The translations under genes were made by a program, and so were the position numbers. Of a DNA stretch of 13,855 nt, positions 1 to 6,427 are shown piece after piece (the stretch's first letter is position 1; each line of letters begins with the position of its first letter). The stretch lies in assembly GCA_934476025.1 (NCBI GenBank), contig CAKSNI010000010.1, forward strand, positions 1 through 13,855, read 5' to 3'. The stretch comes from an uncultured Eubacteriales bacterium. GTDB lineage: Bacteria > Bacillota > Clostridia > Oscillospirales > Acutalibacteraceae. A model generated the notes under the pieces. The model ran no database searches. It worked only from the letters and a program-made list of their open reading frames with translations, and had not been told where the DNA came from.

Positions 1-562
1 GAACATACAGGGTGGAAATATTGTCATTGTCCGCTGCCTGACGGATGAGTTCCTTCATGGCGGCGGCAACGCTCAGATTTTTTTCAATGGCCACGAAGTT
101 GGTGGTCATAACGCTGCCGAATTCATCCGGTTCATAGGAATGAATCAGCTCAATATCTTCTTTGGCCTGCGGCTCCATCAAGCCGAGCAACTGTTCGCGT
201 TTGTCATCATCCAGTTCATCCAGAACATCGATGGCGTCGTCCGCGTCCATGTTTTCAATAATATCGGCGGCTTTGTCGGCGCCGAGTTCTTCAATATACC
301 GGCTCATATCATCGCAATAAGCGAAGATATCCGACATGGCGTCATTGCCCAGCACGGCATAAAGCCGCTTCCTTTCGGGAGCGGTCAAACGGTCGAGAAC
401 GGCCGCGATATCGTTATCGTGGTAGTTCTCCAATTCTTTCCGGAACTGTTCGTCAGAACCGGCGGTGCGGATGATTTGCAGAATCTCGTCGGAATAATCG
501 CGTTCTTCCAGAGAGGTTTCTTCCTCCGCGGTTTCCTGGGGTACTTTTTCTTCTTCAGCCAT
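1..562 (-). CDS. mgtE: MgtE-type magnesium transporter, N-terminal part (cut by window edge)
   Basis: The minus-strand frame from the ATG at 562 encodes 187 residues and runs off the left edge. After an acidic start come alpha-helical repeats rich in Asp/Glu with phrases such as NDIAAVLDRL, ADKAADIIENMDADDAIDVL and DDDKREQLLGLM. This is the pattern of the MgtE N domain, a Mg2+-sensing superhelix. It leads into VMTTNFVAIEKNLSVAAAM, the start of the first CBS domain. In the family this cytoplasmic sensor gates a dimeric inner-membrane Mg2+ channel whose five membrane helices would lie outside the window. The start is uncertain. The ATG has no Shine-Dalgarno site and lies 6 bases after a possible -10, whereas an in-frame GTG at 577 has AGAGG seven bases upstream. 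It is divergent from zapA. The family call is firm. Mg2+ as substrate is family knowledge, and Co2+ or other divalent ions are possible. Confidence 0.88.
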   Translation of the reverse strand, partial: MAEEEKVPQETAEEETSLEERDYSDEILQIIRTAGSDEQFRKELENYHDNDIAAVLDRLTAPERKRLYAVLGNDAMSDIFAYCDDMSRYIEELGADKAADIIENMDADDAIDVLDELDDDKREQLLGLMEPQAKEDIELIHSYEPDEFGSVMTTNFVAIEKNLSVAAAMKELIRQAADNDNISTLYV

Positions 563-568
563 ACAGAT

Positions 569-597
569 AGTATACACCAAAAAACCTCTTTTTGCAA
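569..597 (-). promoter_or_regulatory. Candidate promoter for mgtE
   Basis: On the minus strand TTGCAA (597-592) and TATACT (574-569) are separated by 17 bases. If used, transcription would begin at or just before the ATG at 562 and give an almost leaderless mRNA. The competing reading is an AGAGG ribosome site (589-585) serving a GTG start at 577, which would place the promoter further upstream. The two readings exclude each other. Confidence 0.4.
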
Positions 598-621
598 GAA
601 TGGATCCCGAAAATTTACAAA

Positions 622-650
622 TTTACAAATGCCGTAAAATGTGATACAAT
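622..650 (+). promoter_or_regulatory. SigA-type promoter of zapA and the U32 gene
   Basis: TTTACA (622-627) and TACAAT (645-650) are separated by exactly 17 bases. They lie about 31 bases upstream of the zapA start, close enough for a short leader. The -35 sits in a tandem repeat of an 8-base unit (AATTTACA) at about 612-627. Confidence 0.7.
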
Positions 651-680
651 AAGAAAAAAGCCGCAAAAGGAGGAATTGCT

Positions 681-1013
681 TTGGCTCATACCATCCGCAT
701 CAAAATCGGCGGAATCCCGTATTCCGTAACCAGCGATGAAGACGAAGCCTATGTTCGTCAGCTGGCCGGGGAATTGGAACACAAAATGAACACCCTGGCC
801 CGTCAGAACCCTTTTCTTTCTACCCCGATGGTGGCGGTTCTGACTGCCCTGGACGCAGCCGATGCGGCCAAAAAGGAAAAACAGATTTCCGAAGCACTTC
901 GGCTGGAGGTGAAACGCCTGACCGAGGAATTGACCTGTGCCAGGCTGGAAGCGGGAATGGCCAACCGGAAGTTGTCGGAAAAGACCGAACAGAACGGGGA
1001 AGCGGATGATTAA
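681..1013 (+). CDS. zapA: Cell division protein ZapA
   Basis: A 110-residue protein. The N-terminal half has the ZapA globular-domain pattern: IRIKIGGIPYSV, then the acidic DEDEAYVRQLAGEL segment and a helix around HKMNTLAR. The second half (about residues 55-100) is a charged coiled coil (AADAAKKEKQISEAL onward), matching the known dimerising/tetramerising helix. In the family ZapA binds FtsZ and bundles protofilaments at midcell. The start is a TTG at 681, chosen because AGGAGG at 668-673 is seven bases upstream and the first residues (MAHTIRIKIGG) begin the conserved strand. It is the first gene after its own promoter and overlaps the U32 gene by 8 bases, so the two are probably translationally coupled. 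ZapA next to a U32 gene is a familiar Firmicutes arrangement. Confidence 0.88.
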   Translation: MAHTIRIKIGGIPYSVTSDEDEAYVRQLAGELEHKMNTLARQNPFLSTPMVAVLTALDAADAAKKEKQISEALRLEVKRLTEELTCARLEAGMANRKLSEKTEQNGEADD

Positions 1014-3078
1014 CGGAAAGAGCCCGGCGAAGGGCCGGGAAATTCTTTCGCCGGCCGGAGATCGGGAATCGCTGATTGCCGCGGTCCGCAGCGGGGCCGA
1101 CGCGGTGTATCTGGGGGTCAAGGAATTTAATGCCCGCCATTCGGCCGAAAATTTTGAACTTTCCGAATTGGCCGAAACAGTGCGGTACTGTCATATTCGC
1201 GGAGTGAAGGTCTACGCGACGCTGAATATTCTGCTGCGGGATCGGGAAATTCCCCGTGCGGTGGAGGTCGCCCGACAGATGGCGGACAGCGGAGTGGATG
1301 CGGTGATTGTGGCCGATCTCGGCTTGGCGGCGGCACTTCATCGGGCCTTGCCCCATTTGGCGCTGCACGCCTCCACCCAAATGACGGTGATGAGCCCGTC
1401 GGCGCTGCTCCCCCTTTATCGGCTCGGGTTCTCCCAGGTGGTTCTTGCCCGTGAACTCTCCCGGGAAGAAATCGGGGAAATCTGCCGGGAGGCTGAACGG
1501 CTCGGAATGAAAATCGAAGTGTTTGTGCACGGCGCACTGTGTATGTGTCTGTCCGGGCAGTGCCTGCTTTCGGCGGTGCTTGGGGGAAGAAGCGGCAACC
1601 GGGGGCGCTGCGCCGGGCCTTGTCGGCTCCCGCTTTCGGTTCCGGGAGGAACCGGATATGATTTAAGTCTGAAGGATCTTTCTCTGATTCCGTATCTGCG
1701 GGAAATGGCCGGGATGGGCGTTTTTTCCTTTAAAATCGAAGGCCGGATGAAACGGCCGGAATATGTGGCGGCGGCAACGGCGGCCTGCGTTTCCTCCCTG
1801 AAAACCGGGCAGGTGAAGTCGGACCTTTCACAGATGCTTGCCGGGGTGTTTTCCCGTTCGGGGTTTACCGATGGGTACTATACCTCCCGTACCGGCCGGG
1901 AAATGTTTGGCCACCGCACGCAGGAAGATGAAAAAATGTCGGAACAGGTGCTGGGGCGCCTGCACGAGCAATATCGCCGGGAGGTCGGAAGGGTGCCGGT
2001 TTCACTGGAATTTTCGGCTCGACAGGGAAGTCCGGCCTGCCTGCGGATTTCTGACGGAACCCATACGGTCTGCCGGGAAGTCGAGGTGCCGCAGCCGGCT
2101 TTGAAAAACCCGGCGACCGAGGAATCGGTTTCTCAGATTTTAAAGAAACTCGGAACAACGCCGTATGTGGCGGAGGAATGCCGGGTGCAGCTGCAGCCGG
2201 GGCTGTTTTTCAAAACTTCTGCCCTGGCTGAATTGCGGCGGCAGGTCTGCGAAGAATTGGATCGGCTTCGTGGGCAGCTTCCCTCCCTCCGTCCGTCCGG
2301 GCCGCTGCCGACGCTGCCGGAGCCGGCGGTGCATTCGCCCAAGGGGTTCTGGCTTTCACTGCCGGATCTTTCAAGACTTCCGAAAAATCTTGACCGCGTG
2401 GCGGCGGTGCTGCTGCCGATAGAGGAACAGGGTCCGCTTCCCGAAATTGCCGGGAAAATTCCGTTTTATGCCCGGCTTTGCCGGGGCGTGACCCGGGAAA
2501 AAGAAATTCTGCCGATGCTGGAAAAATGCCGCCGGATGGGCTTTGCGGCGGTGGTTTGCGAAAATCCGGCTCATTTTTTGTTGGCCGAGAAGGCCGGAAT
2601 GCCGATGGTAACCGGAATGGGCATCGGCTGCACCAATTCGTTTGCGGCGGAACAGCTTCGCCGAATGGGGGCCGGAGCCGTTCTGCTTTCTCCGGAACTG
2701 AGCAGCCGGCAGATCCGGGAAATTCGCTCATCGGCTGAAACGGCAGTGTTTGCCTACGGCCGGCTTCCGCTGATGATTTTTAAAAACTGTCCGGTTCGCA
2801 ACGGCAAAACCTGCCGCCAGTGTCAAAAAGGCAGCGGGATCACCGATCGCAGGGGGGTGGAGTTCCCCATTCGCTGCCGGGCTGGTTTTTCGGAACTGCT
2901 GAACAGCCGCCCGGTATGTCTTTCGGATAAAATCGGGGAAATAGCCGCCGATTATCCGCTGCTTTTCTTTACCGATGAAACGGCACGGCAGGTGGAAGAA
3001 ATTCTGGAAGCGTATCGAAACGGGCAGCCGCTGCCGGGGGAATTTACCCGGGGAATGTTCCAAAAAGGGGTGCTTTAA
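1006..3078 (+). CDS. U32-family protein (peptidase/tRNA-hydroxylation-like), long form
   Basis: A 690-residue protein starting at the ATG at 1006, inside the zapA end, with a GGGGA purine stretch upstream. The frame is open upstream to 937, but the conserved start REILSPAGDRESLIAAVRSG fits the later start. Residues about 10-330 form the U32 barrel. Residues 171-189 (E-V-F-V-H-G-A-L-C-M-C-L-S-G-Q-C-L-L-S) match the U32 signature E-x-F-x2-G-[SA]-[LIVM]-C-x4-G-x-C-x-[LIVM]-S. It is followed by GRCAGPCR (C202, C206) and KIEGRMKRPEYVA. The C-terminal half resembles the long U32 form with a DUF3656-type region and a cysteine cluster (C595, C603, C606, C624) near TDRRGVEFP. Characterised relatives include collagenase-like peptidases and enzymes of tRNA or rRNA hydroxylation (TrhP, RlhA). 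The latter role is my preferred inference, but the sequence alone does not decide it. Confidence 0.87.
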   Translation: MINGKSPAKGREILSPAGDRESLIAAVRSGADAVYLGVKEFNARHSAENFELSELAETVRYCHIRGVKVYATLNILLRDREIPRAVEVARQMADSGVDAVIVADLGLAAALHRALPHLALHASTQMTVMSPSALLPLYRLGFSQVVLARELSREEIGEICREAERLGMKIEVFVHGALCMCLSGQCLLSAVLGGRSGNRGRCAGPCRLPLSVPGGTGYDLSLKDLSLIPYLREMAGMGVFSFKIEGRMKRPEYVAAATAACVSSLKTGQVKSDLSQMLAGVFSRSGFTDGYYTSRTGREMFGHRTQEDEKMSEQVLGRLHEQYRREVGRVPVSLEFSARQGSPACLRISDGTHTVCREVEVPQPALKNPATEESVSQILKKLGTTPYVAEECRVQLQPGLFFKTSALAELRRQVCEELDRLRGQLPSLRPSGPLPTLPEPAVHSPKGFWLSLPDLSRLPKNLDRVAAVLLPIEEQGPLPEIAGKIPFYARLCRGVTREKEILPMLEKCRRMGFAAVVCENPAHFLLAEKAGMPMVTGMGIGCTNSFAAEQLRRMGAGAVLLSPELSSRQIREIRSSAETAVFAYGRLPLMIFKNCPVRNGKTCRQCQKGSGITDRRGVEFPIRCRAGFSELLNSRPVCLSDKIGEIAADYPLLFFTDETARQVEEILEAYRNGQPLPGEFTRGMFQKGVL

Positions 3079-3112
3079 CCTCCGGAGCCGGAAAAGGTTT
3101 GCCCGAAAAAAG

Positions 3113-3154
3113 GAAAATAAAAAAACAGGGCGAAAAGCAGACGCTTTTCGCCCT
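3113..3154 (-). terminator. Strong intrinsic terminator of the ytfI-gerW operon
   Basis: A perfect 12-base inverted repeat (AGGGCGAAAAGC at 3127-3138, its complement at 3143-3154) has a 4-base loop. On the minus strand it is followed by G, seven Ts, A and four Ts. It lies 120 bases beyond the gerW stop. On the plus strand the following bases are not T-rich, so it acts mainly on minus-strand transcription. Confidence 0.85.
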
Positions 3155-3185
3155 CAGTCTGTTGATAAACCCGAAATTTTGTTTT

Positions 3186-3210
3186 TGCGGCAGAAGAACC
3201 GCATATTTTT
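3186..3210 (+). terminator. Weak candidate terminator after the U32 gene
   Basis: TGCGG (3186-3190) and CCGCA (3199-3203) form a 5-base stem with an 8-base loop, followed by TATTTTT. It lies about 110 bases after the U32 stop and is the only plus-strand hairpin with a T-run I see in this gap. The short stem makes it doubtful. Confidence 0.35.
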
Positions 3211-3274
3211 CACAATACCCACACGGCGCTGTCGGGCAAACCCGGTAAAATCCGCGCCGCCGGACGGCGGGAGA

Positions 3275-3676
3275 TCAGCCGTTTTCCTTTTGCTGCTCTT
3301 TTTTCTGTTTTCGGGCGGCCAACAAGGCAGCGGCGCCGGAAACCAGGGAGGAAAGAATTCCCGGGGAGGCTTCTTCCTGCGGAGCGGTCGGAACGATTTC
3401 CACCCGATCTCCGCAAACCGACAGATAGCAAACCGGCGTCAATTCCACCTTGCCGCCGCAGCCGGCCGGGCTTTTGCGCGTGCCTTTGGCAGAAGACAGG
3501 CAGTCGCTCCCTCCGCCGGCAAACCCGATGGATACCTTTTGAACGGGAATCAGGGTGATTCCGTCTTTTTCGATCGGTTGCCCGGTGATGCCGTTCTGAC
3601 AGGCCAGTTCACCGATTTTGTCGGCGGTAAAACCGATGACATCCAACAATGAGGCGGGGTTGTTTTTTTCATTCAT
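3275..3676 (-). CDS. gerW: GerW-family sporulation/germination protein (YtfJ)
   Basis: A 133-residue protein. Its N-terminal part (ASLLDVIGFTADKIGEL, then QPIEKDGITLIPVQKVSIGF) matches the GerW/YtfJ family, in which a short helix precedes 'PI...G.TIIPVSKVSFGF'. The Gly-rich AGGGSD at about residues 54-59 and the later GCGGKVELTPVCYLSV are also typical. The tail (KQKKEQQKENG) is charged and probably disordered. In Bacillus subtilis YtfJ is a spore-associated protein needed for normal germination, so its presence suggests a spore former. The exact biochemical role is unknown. The start is the ATG at 3676, which overlaps the upstream stop as ATGA and has AGGAG just upstream within the preceding gene. 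The ytfI-ytfJ order matches B. subtilis. Confidence 0.88.
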   Translation of the reverse strand: MNEKNNPASLLDVIGFTADKIGELACQNGITGQPIEKDGITLIPVQKVSIGFAGGGSDCLSSAKGTRKSPAGCGGKVELTPVCYLSVCGDRVEIVPTAPQEEASPGILSSLVSGAAALLAARKQKKEQQKENG

Positions 3677-4407
3677 AGCGGTTTCTCCTGTTCGGAATTT
3701 TTAAAAAGAGAAGGATGAAGGGCGGGCGGAACGGTTCTTTTGGCCTTTTTCAGGAAGCGCAGCGGAACCAGCAAAAGGGTCAGCAGCGGAAAGCAAAGGG
3801 CAATTTCTCCGGCGATTCGGGCAGAGGCGCCATCAAAGGGGCAAAAGACATCGAGCCGGGCCCCTTTAGGCATCCGAAATCGGCTTTTGAGGGCGCCGTA
3901 CAGCGGATAGACCGTGGCGCAGACCATTCCGTATTCCATGGCCGCCGCGGCGGCATTTTCCCCGGCGCAGAAAATCTGCAGGGAAAAACGGCGCAATTTG
4001 ACCAGCGAGGCCACCGAGGCAAGAGAGGAAAACAGGGAATGAAGCAGGGCGCAGGCCGCTCGGATCAACGCACCGATGCCCTCCTTTTCGAGGACATCGG
4101 GCAGGTCCAGATCCTGCCGGGTCAGCCCCAACCGGGAAAGAAAAAAATCTGCCGGGCCGGAAAAATCTTTTTTTTCAGTTTTTTGGGACTTTTTCTTTGG
4201 CTCTTTTTCGGTCTTTTTCTTCTTTTTCGGTGGAGCCGCTTTGAGTTTTTCGGTGTCCAGCAGGCACAGGCCGGCATAGGAAAGCCGCACCCCTGGCATA
4301 CCGGTGCCGCCGGAAAAAAAGCGAATGCCGACCGGCAAAAGCAGCAGCACAGCCGAAAGGAGCAGCAATCCGCCGAAAATGCCGAGAACGATTTTCAGGG
4401 CTGTCAC
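3673..4407 (-). CDS. ytfI: DUF2953 membrane protein (YtfI-like)
   Basis: A 244-residue protein with a GTG start at 4407. An ATG two bases further upstream (4409-4407) is out of frame and is followed at once by TGA. A GGGGGA stretch precedes the GTG. An N-terminal membrane helix spans about residues 5-25 (KIVLGIFGGLLLLSAVLLLL). A very Lys-rich linker follows at about 60-81, then a soluble part containing GALKSRFRMPKGARLDVFCPF and a second hydrophobic helix at about 198-216. This layout and the FCPFDG segment fit the DUF2953 family, known as YtfI in B. subtilis. No enzymatic motif is visible. It is the first gene of a two-gene operon with gerW, sharing ATGA, and probably acts in the forespore or mother-cell envelope. 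That role is inferred from its partner. Confidence 0.82.
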   Translation of the reverse strand: MTALKIVLGIFGGLLLLSAVLLLLPVGIRFFSGGTGMPGVRLSYAGLCLLDTEKLKAAPPKKKKKTEKEPKKKSQKTEKKDFSGPADFFLSRLGLTRQDLDLPDVLEKEGIGALIRAACALLHSLFSSLASVASLVKLRRFSLQIFCAGENAAAAAMEYGMVCATVYPLYGALKSRFRMPKGARLDVFCPFDGASARIAGEIALCFPLLTLLLVPLRFLKKAKRTVPPALHPSLFKNSEQEKPL

Positions 4408-4439
4408 ATCGCTTCCCCCTTTTCCTTACTGTTTTTCCC

Positions 4440-4468
4440 ATTTTACCATACTCTATTCCCGAATTCAA
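4440..4468 (-). promoter_or_regulatory. SigA-type promoter of ytfI-gerW
   Basis: On the minus strand TTGAAT (4468-4463) and TAAAAT (4445-4440) are 17 bases apart, about 33 bases upstream of the GTG start of ytfI. The -35 lies inside the downstream copy of a 20-base tandem repeat, so the second copy carries an identical TTGAAT 21 bases further upstream. I see no sporulation-sigma-factor motif that I would trust over this one. Confidence 0.68.
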
Positions 4469-4501
4469 GAGTCGGGGCGGCGAATTCAAGAGTCGGGGCG
4501 G
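4461..4501. repeat. Two-copy 20-base tandem repeat (period 21)
   Basis: GAATTCAAGAGTCGGGGCGG occurs at 4461-4480 and again, identical, at 4482-4501, with one C between. It lies in the divergent region between ytfI and rny and overlaps the -35 of the ytfI promoter. It could be a duplicated operator or a recent slippage duplication. Confidence 0.95.
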
Positions 4502-4573
4502 ATCGAAAACTTATTTTGCCAAAGAAAACCGTCAAAAATACCAAAATTCTCCGAAAAAGGACCCAGCTTTTTC

Positions 4574-4602
4574 TTGACAGGGATTCCCGGAAGTGATAAA
4601 AT
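4574..4602 (+). promoter_or_regulatory. Near-consensus SigA promoter of rny
   Basis: TTGACA (4574-4579), 17 bases, then TAAAAT (4597-4602). This is among the strongest promoters in the window. Transcription would start near 4609 and give a 5' untranslated region of about 224 bases before the rny ATG. Confidence 0.85.
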
Positions 4603-4608
4603 AAAACC

Positions 4609-4832
4609 AATAAGTTATGTTGGATTGGCGTATGCCCTGATATAGGCCGGCTTCGGTTCGGCCGAAAAATCGAATAACTTTAATACCGGGGTGGAAAATG
4701 CGGCCTCGGCAAGATCCGTTTGCGCTTTCGGCACAGCCCGGAAAGAAAGGCGGTTCTGTTGCCTTTTGTCGGGCAAAGGCGGGTTTTGGAAACCCAACGC
4801 ATGAAATATACAACGAGAGGAAGATTTCTCAG
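4609..4832 (+). other. Long structured 5' leader of rny mRNA
   Basis: Three hairpins are visible by eye: GGCCG/CGGCC at 4645-4663 capped by a cUUCGg-type loop; GCCTTT...AAAGGC at about 4760-4780; and GGGTTT/AAACCC at about 4781-4796, immediately after it. I do not recognise a known riboswitch class. An ATG at 4617 opens an eight-codon frame ending in TGA, but it has no ribosome site. A leader this long before a ribonuclease gene suggests post-transcriptional control. That is inference. Confidence 0.5.
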
Positions 4833-6377
4833 ATGTTACCGTACATCATCGGCGTCGTTGCCGCGGTGGTTGTCGGGGTTGTCTGTTTTTTGGTCGGTAT
4901 GAATTACCGGAAAAAATCGGATCATGCAACCATCGGCAGTGCCAAGGATGAGGCTCGCCGCATTGTCAGCGAGGCTATGAAAAACGCCGAAACCAAGAAA
5001 AAAGAACTGATTGTGGAAGCCAAAGACGAAGTTCTTCGTCTGCGTCAGGAAAACGACCGGGAACTGCGGGAACGCCGCAGCGACATTCAGCGGCAGGAAC
5101 ATCGCCTGCAGCAAAAGGAAGAAAACCTGGACAAAAAAACCGACAATTTGGAACTCAAGGAAGAAAAACTTTCCAAGCGCTCCAAAGAAATCGAAGAAAA
5201 GTTGGCGGAGTGTGACAAACTCAAAAAGAGCCAAATGGAATTGCTGGAACGCATTTCCGGGTTTACCGCCGAACAGGCCAAGGATCATTTGCTCGGCCTG
5301 TTGGATGGAGAACTGACCCACGAAAAAGCCGTAAAGATTCGGGATTTTGAACAGAGAACCAAAGAAGACTGTGATAAAATCGCCCGGGAAATTGTCGGCC
5401 AGGCCATTCAGCGCTGCGCCGCCGACCATTCGTCGGAAGTGACGGTTTCGGTCGTAGCCCTGCCGAACGAAGAAATGAAAGGGCGGATCATCGGTCGGGA
5501 AGGCCGGAACATCCGGGCGCTGGAAACGGCGACCGGGGTAGATCTGATTATCGACGACACGCCCGAAGCCATCACGGTTTCCAGTTTTGACCCGATCCGT
5601 CGGGAAATTGCCCGGGTTACGCTGGAAAAACTGATTCTTGACGGTCGGATTCACCCGGCAAGAATCGAAGAAACCGTCGCTAAGGCTACGGCCGAGGTGG
5701 AAGCGGTAATTAAATCCAAAGGGGAACAGGCGGTACTGGATGCCGGCATTCACAATCTGCATCCGGAACTGGTTCGCCTGCTCGGAAAACTGTATTTCCG
5801 TACCAGCTACGGCCAGAATGTTTTGAATCATTCGCTGGAAGTCTGCCACCTTTCCGGTCTGATTGCATCGGAACTCGGGGCGGATGTGCAGCAGGCCAAA
5901 CGCGCCGGGCTGCTTCATGATATCGGCAAGGCACTGGATCATGAACAGGAAGGCTCTCACATTCAGCTCGGGGTGGAAGCGGCCAAGAAGTATAAGGAAA
6001 GCGAAGCCATTATTCACGCCATTCATGCCCATCACGGGGAAGTGGAAGCCAAAACGGTGGTGGCCTGCATCGTTCAGGCAGCTGACGCTATTTCGGCCGC
6101 CCGTCCCGGTGCCCGTCGCGAGAATATTGAAAATTATATCAAGCGTCTGGAAAAGCTGGAAGAAATCGCCAATTCTTTCAACGGAGTGGAATATTCCTTC
6201 GCCATTCAGGCCGGCCGTGAAGTCCGGATTATTGTGAAACCGGATGTGATCAGTGACGATCAGATGGTACTGATGGCTCATGATATTTCTCAGCGTATTG
6301 AAAACGAATTGGAATATCCGGGCCAGATCAAGGTCAATGTTATCCGTGAAAACCGGGCGATTGACTACGCAAAATGA
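4833..6377 (+). CDS. rny: Ribonuclease Y
   Basis: A 514-residue endoribonuclease that initiates mRNA decay at the membrane in Gram-positive bacteria. The parts occur in the family order. An N-terminal membrane helix spans about residues 3-22. A long charged coiled coil spans about 30-185, rich in Glu, Lys, Arg and Gln (RRSDIQRQEHRLQQKEENL and similar). A KH domain has GRIIGREG at 217-224. An HD domain follows, with NHSLEVCHLSG and the metal-binding pair H362-D363 in LLHDIGKA. The length matches the usual 515-525 residues. The ATG at 4833 was chosen because the hydrophobic helix starts there. AGAGG at 4816-4820 is the nearest ribosome site, with a somewhat long spacing of 12 bases. Transcription is monocistronic or nearly so, with its own promoter and terminator. 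Confidence 0.97.
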   Translation: MLPYIIGVVAAVVVGVVCFLVGMNYRKKSDHATIGSAKDEARRIVSEAMKNAETKKKELIVEAKDEVLRLRQENDRELRERRSDIQRQEHRLQQKEENLDKKTDNLELKEEKLSKRSKEIEEKLAECDKLKKSQMELLERISGFTAEQAKDHLLGLLDGELTHEKAVKIRDFEQRTKEDCDKIAREIVGQAIQRCAADHSSEVTVSVVALPNEEMKGRIIGREGRNIRALETATGVDLIIDDTPEAITVSSFDPIRREIARVTLEKLILDGRIHPARIEETVAKATAEVEAVIKSKGEQAVLDAGIHNLHPELVRLLGKLYFRTSYGQNVLNHSLEVCHLSGLIASELGADVQQAKRAGLLHDIGKALDHEQEGSHIQLGVEAAKKYKESEAIIHAIHAHHGEVEAKTVVACIVQAADAISAARPGARRENIENYIKRLEKLEEIANSFNGVEYSFAIQAGREVRIIVKPDVISDDQMVLMAHDISQRIENELEYPGQIKVNVIRENRAIDYAK

Positions 6378-6381
6378 TGAA

Positions 6382-6411
6382 AATCCCCGGAATTGTTTCG
6401 GGGATTTTTTT
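6382..6411 (+). terminator. Intrinsic terminator of rny
   Basis: AATCCCCG (6382-6389) pairs with CGGGGATT (6399-6406) around a 9-base loop, followed by a run of seven Ts ending at 6411. It begins five bases after the rny stop, and its T-run ends directly before the ribosome site of the next gene. Confidence 0.85.
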
Positions 6412-6427
6412 AAAAGGAGCCGATACC

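Larger units (their letters stand above)
4408..4832. other. 425-base divergent intergenic region between ytfI and rny
   Basis: No gene is evident here. From left to right it holds the ytfI ribosome site, the ytfI promoter with the tandem repeat, about 70 AT-rich bases, the rny promoter and the rny leader. An open frame from 4698 that joins the rny frame has no ribosome site, and its 45 residues do not resemble an RNase Y N-terminus. I treat it as untranslated. Confidence 0.7.

Noticed and set aside
563..680. M-box (Mg2+) riboswitch ahead of mgtE
   Set aside because: The intergenic gap is only 118 bases and shared with the zapA promoter. No M-box structure or terminator is visible.
4461..4501. 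CRISPR-like repeat
   Set aside because: Only two units are present, separated by a single base and with no spacers or cas genes.
4698..4832. 45-residue N-terminal extension of RNase Y
   Set aside because: The added text is not hydrophobic, has no ribosome site, and would place soluble residues before the membrane helix that begins the family.
4836..6281. Long open frame of 481 codons on the minus strand opposite rny
   Set aside because: It mirrors the rny coding frame, encodes low-complexity Phe/Asn/Gly-rich text with no recognisable domain, and has no ribosome site. The plus-strand RNase Y is certain.
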